Assembly (NCBI GenBank): GCA_016704445.1
Contig: JADJAE010000039.1
Location: 1-64,000 of the forward strand
From: Deltaproteobacteria bacterium
Lineage (GTDB): Bacteria; Myxococcota_A; Polyangia; Polyangiales; Ga0077539
Direction: 5' to 3'
DNA: 64,000 nucleotides
Every line of letters starts with the position of its first letter. The first letter of the stretch is position 1. The position numbers and the translations under genes were made by a program. The notes under the pieces were generated by a model. It saw only the letters and a program-made list of their open reading frames with translations. It did not search any database and was not told where the DNA came from. Of this stretch, positions 12,823 through 21,900 are shown piece after piece.

Positions 12823-13962
12823 TCAGCGCCTCGGAGGGATGATCGCCGCGTGCGCGGTGGGGTAGTTGTGCGCGGTCCAGAAGGGGAAGCCCTCGTCGAT
12901 GACCGCGGTGCGAGGGAAGCGACGCTGCCGCAGCTCGTCCACCACGTGCCCGGAGGCCGCGTGGGGACACGCGCAGTACGCGAGGATCCAGGTGCCGTCG
13001 CGGGGGATGCGCTCGGCCATCTCCTCGATGTTGTAGAAGGGGAAGGGCAGGGCGCCCGCGATGTGGCTGACCGACCAGTCGGAGGTCGCGCGAGCGTCGA
13101 GGATCACCATCCGACGGCCCTCCTGCAGGGCGCGGGCGACCTGCTCGGAGGATACGAAGCGCCCCTCGCGAAGCGTGAACTCGGGCGCGCGGCCCTCGGG
13201 GTTGATCACCAGCCGCTCGAGCCCGGGCGGAGGCTCGTAGTTCGGCGGCGGAGGCGGGCCGGGCACGTGCTCGACGCTCCGGATGAACGCCACCAGGTCT
13301 TCGACCGACTGCGCGGGGAGGGTGTTGAAGGCGACCATCGGGGTGCCCGCGCGGCCGTGCGTGATGGTGTGCCGGAGGTAGCCGTCGCTCACCGCGCGGA
13401 GGAAGTTCGGGCTGGAGACGCTGGTGGCGACGTTGGTCCCTTCGCCGCGCAGCCCGTGGCAGGTCTGGCAGCGCTCGTCCCAGATGCGACCGCCCGCCTC
13501 GGCGTTGCCGGTCGAGCGGCGCGAGCCCACGTTGACGAAGGGCCGACGGGAGCGGCTCCGGAGGTACGCGACGATGTCGTTGACCTTGCGGTCGTCGAGG
13601 GGGCCGCCGTGGGCCTCGCCCCAGGCCGACATCGTCGTGCCCGGCCGCCCGTGGGTGATCGCCCCGCGGAGGAAGGAGCTCGACGCGATGGAGAGGAAGT
13701 CCTGGTTGCCGAGGGCGTTGGCGTGGTCGGCCGCGTAGCCCTCCGCGTTGGGCCCGTGGCAGAGCGCGCAGTAGCGGGCGTAGTGGCCCCGGCCCCGCTG
13801 GACGCTGGCGGCGCGGACGGCCGCCGCGTGGGCCTGCGCGCGGCCGAGCGCCGTGTGCCGGCGCCAGGTCGCGCGGGCGCGGCGGCATCCGGTGAGCGAG
13901 CTCGCGATCAGCAGCGCGAGGACGAGGCGGGCCAGCAGCGCCGCGGTGCTTCGGTGGGTCAT
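12823..13962 (-). CDS. Exported di-haem cytochrome c fused to a rhodanese domain
   Basis: This is a 379-residue lipoprotein-like protein (signal with LIASSLTGC). Two cytochrome c domains, each with one haem site, come first: CALCH near residue 52 and CQTCH near residue 156. A Pro-rich linker (GPPPPPNYEPPP) leads to a rhodanese domain that ends the protein, with DARATSDW, the HIAGA signature and an active-site loop AYCACPHAASG containing the candidate sulphur-carrying Cys. Cytochrome c plus rhodanese in one exported chain suggests periplasmic sulphur-linked electron transfer; that is inference. Its ATG overlaps the upstream gene's TGA by 4 bp, so the two are translationally coupled. Confidence 0.85.
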   Translation of the reverse strand: MTHRSTAALLARLVLALLIASSLTGCRRARATWRRHTALGRAQAHAAAVRAASVQRGRGHYARYCALCHGPNAEGYAADHANALGNQDFLSIASSSFLRGAITHGRPGTTMSAWGEAHGGPLDDRKVNDIVAYLRSRSRRPFVNVGSRRSTGNAEAGGRIWDERCQTCHGLRGEGTNVATSVSSPNFLRAVSDGYLRHTITHGRAGTPMVAFNTLPAQSVEDLVAFIRSVEHVPGPPPPPNYEPPPGLERLVINPEGRAPEFTLREGRFVSSEQVARALQEGRRMVILDARATSDWSVSHIAGALPFPFYNIEEMAERIPRDGTWILAYCACPHAASGHVVDELRQRRFPRTAVIDEGFPFWTAHNYPTAHAAIIPPRR

Positions 13963-15539
13963 GGGAGCGCCTCGATGCGCAGCCGGAGCGTGCCCGTCTG
14001 CGTGGGGACCGCGCCCGCGGTGCGCACCGGGAGCGAGAGCTCGGGCGTCGCTCGGGCGAGCGCGTCGGCGTCGAGGTCGGCGCTGCCGATGACCTCCTCG
14101 GTGGTCGTGTCGTCGTCGACCACGGTGAAGCGCAGCGGCAGGTCGCGCCCCACCTCGAAGGCCGACGGGAGCCAGCGCCCCCAGGTCGCGTCGTTGTGGT
14201 CGGCCGCCACCGGCGTGCGGTCGACCTCGCGGCGCATCGGCACCGACGCGGTGATCACCCGCACGTCGGCCTCGCCGCCGACGAGGTCCCACGCGCGGCC
14301 GTTGGCGTTGCGCGGGGTCACCGAGACGCCCGTCACCTGCACGCGCACCCGACGCGGCGCGGAGGGCGTCGCGACCGCGCCCGGAAGCTCCGGGGCGATG
14401 CGGTAGCGCATGCGCGCGGGGAGGGCGCCGCCGCCGCGGGTGGAGAAGGTCAGCACCATCGGGCACCGCGCCCCCGCGACCTGCACCGGGAGCGTGACGT
14501 GGCGCTCTCGGACCCCCTGGGTGAGCTCCGCGATCACGTCCCCGGAGGGCGCCGCGGGCGTAGCCACCGGGTCGCGGAAGCGCGCGTCGAAGTAGCGGGT
14601 CAGGGGCTCGGCGCACACCGCGCGGATCACCACCCCATCGCCCTCCTCCAGCGCCACGTCGAGGCCGAGCGCGCCCTGCGAGGTGTCCACCGGGCCCACC
14701 ACGTCGAGCCCGCCCGGCCACACCATCGAGCGCTGGTTCACCAGCCAGGGGCCTCCCTCCGCCGCGGGATAGGGCCGCTCGGGCACCTCGCCCCGCTGCA
14801 GCGCCCCCACCATGAAGTCCACCTGCCGGCGCTCCAGCCCGACGGTCATCGTGAAGCCCGCGCCCAGCCGCTCGCGGAGCTGCGTCGAGCCGATCTCGGC
14901 CGCCTGCGTGCGCGCCCGATCGCTCACCGAGTTGCCCGTCACCGACGCCACGCCGCCGAGCACCGACGCGAAGAAGCCCTGCGGCTCGACGGCGACCATG
15001 CCGCGCGGGGTGATCGTGGCCTGCACCCCCGCGGCGGGCGTCATCCAGAGCGAGGCCACGCGGCGCGTGCGGTCGTAGCCCACGGTCACGTCGGCCCCGA
15101 GCGAGGCGCTCGCGTCGAAGAGCAGGTACTGCCGCACGCGAAAGCCGCTGGTCTCCCGGTCGATCCAGGTCCAGCCCGAGCCGCCGATGGACAGCTCCAT
15201 CCGGTCGCCCACGGTGCGCGCCTCGCAGCGGCGGATCCACCAGCGCCCCACCGAGGCCGTCGCGCCCGCCGCCGGGCCGCGCGCGTCCCCCTCGCCGGGC
15301 AGGCCCACGAAGGACCCCAGCAGCTTCGGGCAGAGCTGCGGCGTGAGGGCTTCGGTCACCATCGCGCGCAGCTCGGCGTCGGGGCTCGCCTCGACCCCGC
15401 CGCTCGTGGGCGTGGCCGTGGCCGGCGGGAGGTTGGCCGGGGTCGATGCCCCCGCGCCGCCGCCGCCTCCGCCCATCAGGCCGCAGCCCGTGCTCATCCA
15501 TGCCAGCGCGATCGCCTGCTTCCATGCGGGTTGGTTCAT
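13959..15539 (-). CDS. Secreted lipoprotein with C-terminal C2-like domain, function unknown
   Basis: The 526-residue protein has a signal and lipobox-like STGC (about residue 19), then a Gly-rich stretch and Pro/Ala linker. The middle (about 60-400) is not recognised. The C-terminal ~130 residues resemble a C2 domain: a WDLVGGEADVRV strand, a DHNDATWG turn, then LPLRFTVVDDD and VIGSADLD with Asp clusters that could bind calcium. It overlaps the cytochrome-rhodanese gene by 4 bp, implying a two-gene operon. It diverges from imuA with a 101-bp gap that holds the LexA-like box. Confidence 0.65.
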   Translation of the reverse strand: MNQPAWKQAIALAWMSTGCGLMGGGGGGAGASTPANLPPATATPTSGGVEASPDAELRAMVTEALTPQLCPKLLGSFVGLPGEGDARGPAAGATASVGRWWIRRCEARTVGDRMELSIGGSGWTWIDRETSGFRVRQYLLFDASASLGADVTVGYDRTRRVASLWMTPAAGVQATITPRGMVAVEPQGFFASVLGGVASVTGNSVSDRARTQAAEIGSTQLRERLGAGFTMTVGLERRQVDFMVGALQRGEVPERPYPAAEGGPWLVNQRSMVWPGGLDVVGPVDTSQGALGLDVALEEGDGVVIRAVCAEPLTRYFDARFRDPVATPAAPSGDVIAELTQGVRERHVTLPVQVAGARCPMVLTFSTRGGGALPARMRYRIAPELPGAVATPSAPRRVRVQVTGVSVTPRNANGRAWDLVGGEADVRVITASVPMRREVDRTPVAADHNDATWGRWLPSAFEVGRDLPLRFTVVDDDTTTEEVIGSADLDADALARATPELSLPVRTAGAVPTQTGTLRLRIEALP

Positions 15540-15603
15540 CGTCGGAGGCCGAGGGTTCTACCCCAAGACGCGCCCCGCGTTCGCCATCGAAGCGTTGGCA
15601 ATA

Positions 15604-15615
15604 GAACGTTTGTTC
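15604..15615 (+). promoter_or_regulatory. LexA-like SOS box before imuA
   Basis: GAACGTTTGTTC is an inverted repeat of GAAC/GTTC with a 4-bp spacer, 25 bp before the imuA ATG. The surrounding 17 bases also match 14 positions of the Myxococcus LexA consensus as I recall it (YGTTCAG core). LexA control of imuAB is established in many bacteria; the site here is read from sequence and the regulator is inferred. Confidence 0.6.
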
Positions 15616-15640
15616 AGTACCCTGAAGAACGCCCGCTGCC

Positions 15641-16372
15641 ATGTCCTCCGCCGCCGTCGATCTCCGCCTCGCCGCCGCCCGCAGGGTGCTCGCGGAGACC
15701 TCGCAGCACCTGGGAATCGTGGTCCCCGCGCAGCGCCCCTCCGTCGTGCGCGCCCGCCCGGCGGTGGTGCCCACGGGCATCGCCCCGCTCGACCTCGCCC
15801 TCCACGGCGGCCTGCCCCGCGGGCGCATCAGCGAGCTCTCCGGCGCGCGCTCCTCGGGGCGCATGGCCGTCACGCTGCACCTGCTCGCGCACGCCTCCGC
15901 CGCGGGCGAGCCGGTGGCCCTCATCGACGCCGCCGACGCGCTCGAGCCCGACGACCTCTCCCCCGACGAGCGGGCGCGGCTGCTCTGGGTGCGCCCCGCC
16001 GACCTGCGCGCGGCCCTCCGCTGCGCCGACCTGCTCCTCGACGGCGGAGGCTTCGCCCTGGTCGCCCTCTACCTCGTGGGCGCTCCCCCCTCGGCGGCGC
16101 TCCCTCGCGGCGTCCCGGCCTCCGCGTGGGCGCGCCTCGCGCAGCGGGCCCTCGGGGCCAACGCCGCGCTGCTGGTGGTGACCGACGGCGACCCGCGCTT
16201 CCGCCCCGGAGCCTTCGCCGCGGTGGGCCTCGCCGTGCAGCGACGGCGCGCCCTCTGGGTCGGCGGCGCCCCGCTGCTCGACGGCGTCGAGGCCGAGCTC
16301 ATGGTGCGCAGGCTGCGCGGCGGAGCGGCCCCCGCGGAGGGCTTCCGGTGGGGCGCTCCGACGACGCCGTGA
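15641..16372 (+). CDS. imuA: ImuA, RecA-like SOS mutasome accessory protein
   Basis: The 243-residue protein has the RecA/SulA-like ImuA fold. An N-terminal helix leads to the RecA-like entry VPTGIAPLDLALHGGLPRG, a degenerate P-loop GARSSGRM (Arg where Walker A has Lys), ALIDAADALEP and the strand ALLVVTDGD. It probably helps load ImuB and DnaE2 for translesion synthesis. The stop overlaps the imuB GTG start by 4 bp (GTGA), so the pair is co-translated, and a LexA-like box lies just upstream. Confidence 0.85.
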   Translation: MSSAAVDLRLAAARRVLAETSQHLGIVVPAQRPSVVRARPAVVPTGIAPLDLALHGGLPRGRISELSGARSSGRMAVTLHLLAHASAAGEPVALIDAADALEPDDLSPDERARLLWVRPADLRAALRCADLLLDGGGFALVALYLVGAPPSAALPRGVPASAWARLAQRALGANAALLVVTDGDPRFRPGAFAAVGLAVQRRRALWVGGAPLLDGVEAELMVRRLRGGAAPAEGFRWGAPTTP

Positions 16373-17877
16373 GCCCGCCGCGGGTGGCCTTCGTGCGGGT
16401 GCGAGAGCTCGCCCTCTCGGCGCTGCTGCGGGTCGAGCCCGAGCTCGCGCTGCAGCCCCTCGCGGTGCTCGACGTGGCCCACGACCTCGCCCGCGCCGGG
16501 GCGCTGCCGCCGGGCTACGGAGCGGCCCGGGTGGTCGCCTGCACCGCCGCGGCGCGGGCGCTCGGCGTGGCCGTCGGGCAGACCGGGCATCAGGCCCGCG
16601 CGGTGGCCCCCGACCTGCGGCTGCGGGGCAGCTCGACGGAGCTCGCCCAGCGCGCGAGGGCGGCGCTCCTCGACGCGGTGGCCACGGTGGGGGCGCGGCT
16701 CGCCCCGGCGCCGCAGGGGGTGTGGGTCGACGCGGCGGAGCTCTCGGGGATGTACGAGAGCGAGGCCGGCCTCGGGGCGGCGCTCACCGAGGCCCCGAGG
16801 CGGGTGGGCCTGGCGGTCTCCGTGGGCATCGCGGGCAACCTCGGGGTGGCCGCGGTGGCGGCGAGGCGAGGGGGCGTGACGGTGATCCCCGCGGGGGAGG
16901 AGGGGCGCTACCTCGGTCCGCTGGCGCTGGAGGCGCTGCCGATCTCCGAGGCGCTGCGGGCCGAGCTGCGGCGCTTCGGCGTCACCCGGGTCGCCGAGCT
17001 CGCCCGCCTGCCCATCGACGCCGCGGGGCTGCGGCTCGGCGAGGAGGCCGCCCGCGCGGTGCGGCTCGCCCGCGGCGAGGACGACCGACCGCTCGTCCCC
17101 CACGCGCTGCCCGCGCGCTTCGAGGAGGGCGTCGACCTGGAGTGGGAGGTGCAGACCGTCGAGCCGCTGCTCTTCGTCACCCGCCGCGTGCTCGACGCGC
17201 TGGTGGCGAGGCTGAGCTGCCGGGGCCTCGGGGTCGGCGGGATGGTGCTCTCGCTCGACCTCGTCTCCCGCGTCTCCGACGAGCGAGCCCTCCCGCTCGC
17301 GGCCCCCACGCGCGACGTCCCCACGCTCTTCGCCCTCGTGCGCTCGGCGCTGGAGGGCCAAGGGCCCCCGGACGCCGTGCGCGCCCTGCGCATCACCGCG
17401 CTCCCGCAGCCCCTGCGCGCCACGCAGCTCGGGCTCTTCGACCCGCCGGAGCCGGCGCCCGAGCGCCTCGCGATCACGCTCTCCCGGCTCGCGGCGCTGG
17501 TGGGCAGCGACCGCGTGGGAGCCCCCTCGGCGCCGGACACGCACCGCCCGTACGCCGCCGCGGTGACGGCCTTCGATCCGCCGCGCACGCCGCGCGAGCC
17601 CGGCGCGGACGGAGCCCGGGCGATGGCCCTGCACGTCTACCGACCGCCGCGAGAGGCGGAGGTGACCCTGGGCGCCGGGGCTCCGGTGGGGGTGCGCTCG
17701 GGCGAGGTGCGAGGGCGCGTGGTGGCGTGCAGCGGACCGTGGCGGGTGCAGGGCGAGTGGTGGGCCGAGGCCTACGCGCACGAGGGCTACGACGTCGAGC
17801 TGGAGGACGGCGGACTTTACCTGATCGCATATGATCCGCTCGCCGCGCGGTGGCGCCTCGACGGCGTGTACGAGTAG
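16369..17877 (+). CDS. imuB: ImuB, Y-family polymerase homologue (non-catalytic mutasome scaffold)
   Basis: The 502-residue protein spans the Y-family palm, fingers, thumb and little-finger regions. As in other ImuB proteins the first catalytic Asp is absent (the N-terminus reads RVAFVRVREL), so it should act as a bridge between the beta clamp and DnaE2, not as a polymerase. QLGLFD near 17430 is a good beta-clamp-binding motif of the QLxLF type. The C-terminal ~110 residues (GVRSGEVRGRVVACSGPWR onward) form the domain typical of ImuB. Translation starts at GTG 16369, overlapping imuA. The DnaE2 partner encoded at 60.7 kb is broken. Confidence 0.87.
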   Translation: MSPPRVAFVRVRELALSALLRVEPELALQPLAVLDVAHDLARAGALPPGYGAARVVACTAAARALGVAVGQTGHQARAVAPDLRLRGSSTELAQRARAALLDAVATVGARLAPAPQGVWVDAAELSGMYESEAGLGAALTEAPRRVGLAVSVGIAGNLGVAAVAARRGGVTVIPAGEEGRYLGPLALEALPISEALRAELRRFGVTRVAELARLPIDAAGLRLGEEAARAVRLARGEDDRPLVPHALPARFEEGVDLEWEVQTVEPLLFVTRRVLDALVARLSCRGLGVGGMVLSLDLVSRVSDERALPLAAPTRDVPTLFALVRSALEGQGPPDAVRALRITALPQPLRATQLGLFDPPEPAPERLAITLSRLAALVGSDRVGAPSAPDTHRPYAAAVTAFDPPRTPREPGADGARAMALHVYRPPREAEVTLGAGAPVGVRSGEVRGRVVACSGPWRVQGEWWAEAYAHEGYDVELEDGGLYLIAYDPLAARWRLDGVYE

Positions 17878-17952
17878 CGACGCGTGCAGGAGAGTGGGCA
17901 ACGTCGGCGAGCGCGGCGTATCGTCGCGGGCGACAAGGAGGAGGAGCCCACG

Positions 17953-18682
17953 ATGACCGAGCCGGCCGACCGCGCGCAGTCCGACGACACCTGGGACCAG
18001 GCCGAGCAGGCCTCCGAGAAGAGGCCTTCGATCCGCGCGCTGGCCGAGCTGATCGAGGGGACCACGAGCCCGGAGCGGGTGAGCGACCTGCCGTCGAAGA
18101 CGGACGGGCCCGCGGCCGCGGCGATGCCGACGGTTCCGCCCGCGGCGCGGCTGCCGACGGAGATCACGTTCATCGAGACGATGCCGCCGGACGCCTACGA
18201 GGTGGAGAAGCAGCGGGAGGTGATGCCATCCAACCTCCCGGCGCCGACGTTCTCCCGCATGCCCCCGTCGCCCGCCTCGACGATCACCATGGAGACCATC
18301 GAGAACCTGGTGAGCCAGAACCAGTGGACGAAGGTCTGCGAGCTGCTCGGCGCCCCGGAGAACCACGGGAAGCTGCCGGTGGGGATGGCGTTCATCTACG
18401 CCGTCGCGCTCAACGAGCTGCGGGTGCCGGGCAGCATCGTCGACAAGCGCGCGCCGGACATCGAGAAGATCATGCTGCGCTGCCTCAGCGTGATGCTGGG
18501 CGCCGACGCGAAGGGCCCGCTCACGCAGATCATCGCCAAGCGGCTGATGCGCCGAAGCTGGCGCACGACCCCGGCGCCGACGACGCGCACCTCGGTGCTG
18601 CTCATCATCGCGGCGCTCATGCCTCGGGAGCTTCATCGGCTTCCTGCTCGGCCCGGGTCACGACTGGTTCAAGACGATGTGA
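17953..18682 (+). CDS. Probable tail-anchored cytoplasmic protein, unknown function (apparent frameshift)
   Basis: The protein begins MTEPADRAQSDDTWDQ with an acidic, low-complexity N-terminal half. A helical region (ETIENLVSQNQW, AFIYAVALNELR, RCLSVMLGAD) follows, ending in a hydrophobic segment LLIIAAL. The frame then shifts near 18620; in the next frame GSFIGFLLGPGHDWFKTM-stop completes a single membrane helix with a short tail, so I place the true end at 18682. The gene converges on the ATPase gene and overlaps its 3' end by 25 bp. No family recognised. Confidence 0.55.
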
Positions 18683-20727
18683 CCCGTGGGCGCCGCGCCC
18701 GAGCGCCACCACAGGCCCTCCAGCCGATCGATCACCCGGCGCACCAGCTCCCGCGGGGTCGCCGCGTCGGAGAGGGCGCCGGTCACCCACGACGCCCAGC
18801 GCGGGTCGTCGACCTCGCCGCGCACCCTCGCGTGCGTGGCGCGCACCCGGAAGGCCAGCACCACCCGCTGCCCCGCGTCGAGCTCGGGCACCTCCACCGG
18901 GCGCGTCCAGGTGATGCGGCGGCGCAGCATCGCGGCGTCCTCGGAGGGGAGCACGGTGCGCTGCTCGGTCACGTCCGCGAGCAGCTCGCCCGCCTCGTGG
19001 CGCAGCGAGGTGAGCGCGTCGGGCGTGATCGCGAGCACCACGCACGAGCCCGGGAGCGTGCCGCCGCAGTAGAACGACAGCGAGCGGAGGGCCGCGCGGC
19101 GCTGCGGCGACGAGAGCCCCCGGTAGAGGTTCTCCGCCTCGTCGATGAGGATCATCGGGCCGCGGCAGTCGTCCATCCGGGCGAGGAGCTCGAGCCAGAG
19201 CTGCAGCCGCTGGTAGGCGTCCTTGCGGTAGGTCGAGGTGCCCACGCGCGCCGCGAGGTCGGAAGCTCCGAGGAAGCTCTCGAGCGCGACCCCGGCGCCC
19301 GCGTGGCGGGAGGCGCGGGAGAGGGCCTTGCGGGCGGCGATGGCGGCGTCGCCGGTGGTGCTGGTCGCGATGTCCTCGAGCGCGGCGAGCAGGTCGTAGA
19401 CCCCGACGGAGGAGCGGGTCCAGGCGACCAGGCGGTCGAGCGCGGAGGGCGCCGAGGGGAGCGGGAGCACGGCCTGGTCGAGCATGCGACGGAGGTGGCG
19501 CTGCGGGTTGCCGAGGTCGGCGTCGAGGTGCTCCATCGCGAGGCGAAACACCGGGCGGCGCTCGGAGAGGGCGCGCGCCGTGAGGTGCATCAGCAGGTGG
19601 GATTTGCCGGCGCCGTAGACGCCCGTCACCAGCGCGAAGACCGAGCTCTCCAGGGCCGCGTGGTGGAACAGCTCGGTGATGGTCAGGTCGATGCGCTCGT
19701 GGCCGACACTCATCGAGACCTCAGGGTCCGCGGGGGGCAGGCCGTGCGAGGCGCGCATCACGGCGCGCAGCGCGGAGGCGGCCGACCGGGGAGGAGGGCG
19801 GACGGTGGGGAGCACGCCGCCAGGGTCCCAGTCGCCGACCGGGGAGAGGTCGACGAGGGCGCGGTGCGGCGGGGGGAAGGTGCCCTCGAAGGTGGAGGTG
19901 ACGAGCACCCGCGTGGCGAGCGGGCGGAAGGCCGTGATGGCGCGAGGGCCGTCGAAGAGGGCCGCGGTGCCGGAGACCCAGAGCTGCGCGGCGACGAGGC
20001 CGCGGCCTCCGTCGGCGTTGTCGACGAGCTCGCGCAGCACGGTGAAGCTCCCGTCGCGGCGCGCGGGCGAGAGCCGGGTGAGCACCTCGGCGCCCTCGAA
20101 GACCATGAGCAGCCCGTGGTGGCCGAGCGCCCGGAGCAGGCGGGTGAACTCGCCGAGGGCGCGACGCGCGGTGATCGAGGTGAGCGAGGAGAGGGCGGTG
20201 ACGCGGCCCTCGACGCGAGCGAGCTCGGTGCCCGAGAGCCACGCGTCGAGGCGGGCCGCCACGCGGGACGAGCGGGGCGAGGCGTCGAGGTACTCGCGGG
20301 AGAGCACCGAGAGGTCGCCGGCGGCGCCGTAGCGGGCGGCGGCGCGGTCGAAGGCGGCGACCGGGGAGGAGGGGTGCGCGGCGGCGAAGTGGTCGAGCAC
20401 GGCCGCCCAGCCGCGGGCGCGGGAGGAGGCGCCGGGGACGCGCAGCGAGAGCAGGAGGTTGCGCACGAGGCCGTCGAGGGTGTCGAAGGCGCGCTCCTCG
20501 AGGACGCTGACGCGGGCGACGGCGAAGCCCCGGGCGAGGGCGGCCTCGCCGAGCTGGTCGAAGAAGGCCGCGGCCGTGGAGGCGCGGCGGGAGCGGGCGA
20601 AGAGGACCTCCGCGGCGTCCGCGGCGGCGACGTCCTCGAGGCCCTGGAGGGACGCGCGGATGAGCGCCTGCTGCCAAAGCACCTCGCGCGGGGCGGGCTG
20701 TTCGGGCGGCAGGTCACGGGCGTCCAC
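18658..20727 (-). CDS. Tandem P-loop ATPase, two DUF2791 (BrxD-like) modules, the first degenerate
   Basis: About 690 residues from GTG 20727 (an ATG at 20868 would add ~47 non-coding-looking residues). The N-terminal half follows the DUF2791 pattern (FEGAEVLTRLS, then RELVDNAD, WVSGTAALFDGP, FRPLATRV) but lacks a Walker A; the expected position reads LFARSRRASTAAAFF, and the Walker B acid pair is altered to FEGAE. The C-terminal half has an intact Walker A GVYGAGKSHLL and Walker B MILIDEAENLYRG. DUF2791 ATPases are BrxD components of BREX phage defence, but no brxC, pglX, pglZ or helicase gene is nearby, so this is an orphan. Function unknown; ATP-driven remodelling is likely. Confidence 0.6.
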   Translation of the reverse strand: MDARDLPPEQPAPREVLWQQALIRASLQGLEDVAAADAAEVLFARSRRASTAAAFFDQLGEAALARGFAVARVSVLEERAFDTLDGLVRNLLLSLRVPGASSRARGWAAVLDHFAAAHPSSPVAAFDRAAARYGAAGDLSVLSREYLDASPRSSRVAARLDAWLSGTELARVEGRVTALSSLTSITARRALGEFTRLLRALGHHGLLMVFEGAEVLTRLSPARRDGSFTVLRELVDNADGGRGLVAAQLWVSGTAALFDGPRAITAFRPLATRVLVTSTFEGTFPPPHRALVDLSPVGDWDPGGVLPTVRPPPRSAASALRAVMRASHGLPPADPEVSMSVGHERIDLTITELFHHAALESSVFALVTGVYGAGKSHLLMHLTARALSERRPVFRLAMEHLDADLGNPQRHLRRMLDQAVLPLPSAPSALDRLVAWTRSSVGVYDLLAALEDIATSTTGDAAIAARKALSRASRHAGAGVALESFLGASDLAARVGTSTYRKDAYQRLQLWLELLARMDDCRGPMILIDEAENLYRGLSSPQRRAALRSLSFYCGGTLPGSCVVLAITPDALTSLRHEAGELLADVTEQRTVLPSEDAAMLRRRITWTRPVEVPELDAGQRVVLAFRVRATHARVRGEVDDPRWASWVTGALSDAATPRELVRRVIDRLEGLWWRSGAAPTGHIVLNQS

Positions 20728-21900
20728 GGGCGCGGAGTGTATGCGGGATGGGAGCGGGGGACAGAGAGAGTGACAATGGTCGAGCGCAGGGCCATGCGCG
20801 ACGGAAGATCGGAGCTCGAACGGAATCCGATGGGCGCCGACCGTAGGGCGACGGTCGGCATTCAGCATGCCGCATCGGAACCACAGCAGTCGTCAGCCCT
20901 GCCGACGCCACCACCCTTCTATGGAGCCAAAGCATCAGGATTCGAAGCAGCACAAATTCCATAGAAATCTTCACCTGTACCCCATTGAGCAGGACTCGGC
21001 TGCTGCCAGTCCGCATCGAGCGCAAACCACGGACTGGCAGCAGCAATCTGCCGTCTACTCATCGTCTTCTAGTTGGGAGGGCCCCAGTGCGTTCCCGTTC
21101 GGCGGATCATCTCCCATCTCGGCGACGATCGGACCAGCGATACACCGTGACATTTCCGTCGCCGGGGTCGTGTTCGGCACGGCCTCAGAGAGACCGAGAA
21201 TGCTCTTCAACGAGTCCCGAGCGGACGGTGCCGCCTGGATGTCGTCCGGGGTACAACCCCCAGCAGCTAGCTGGGGCCCGGGCTACTCGCGTTTGTGGAC
21301 CCGGATCGCAATCAGCGACTACAACGAGGCAATGGTCGTCTGGTCTGATTGCACCGGCCAGTTCGCACAATGCTACCTGTACTGGGCATTCACCGCCGAT
21401 CCTGTGTATGGCCCTTGGAACTCAGGGAACTTCGCGAATCTGAACACGTTCGGCCGCCCGGCGCTGGAGTACGACCACTACCTCGACAAGTTTGTCCTCA
21501 TCGCTCTTGACTCGACAGGTGCCCCGAGGACGGCACAGACTCCTGCACAGACGCCGGTGTGGAGCAACATCTACACCTCCCCTCATATCCCCCACGACCG
21601 GGCCCGACGGTCGACCGCTTCGTTACCTTGGGAACGTGCAATTCCGGGGTAGCGATGGAGTGGGTTTGGCGGTCGCGGCTGCTAATTGGCCGGAGCAGGG
21701 TTTGCTCAACGCCCTAGTGCAGATGAGCGTGACATGGAACTACCCGGCGCAGCAATATGACGTCGGCCCGCCAGTGTTCGCTGGTCCGACCGGTGCCGGG
21801 TCGATCACCGACAGTTTTGTGACTGGGCGACACTTCGGTCTCGCCGAGGACCGAACTGGACCACAGATGATCATGGTCTGGAGGGATGGACGTTCGACCC

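Noticed and set aside
12823..15924. A 1,033-codon open frame on the minus strand across two genes
   Set aside because: Only its 3' third is a real gene (ATG 13962). The upstream part is the shadow of the C2-domain lipoprotein, with Arg/Ala/Gly-only composition typical of wrong frames in G+C-rich DNA.
18658..20727. A BREX defence locus
   Set aside because: Only a DUF2791-like ATPase is present; brxC, pglX, pglZ and helicase genes are absent within the window.
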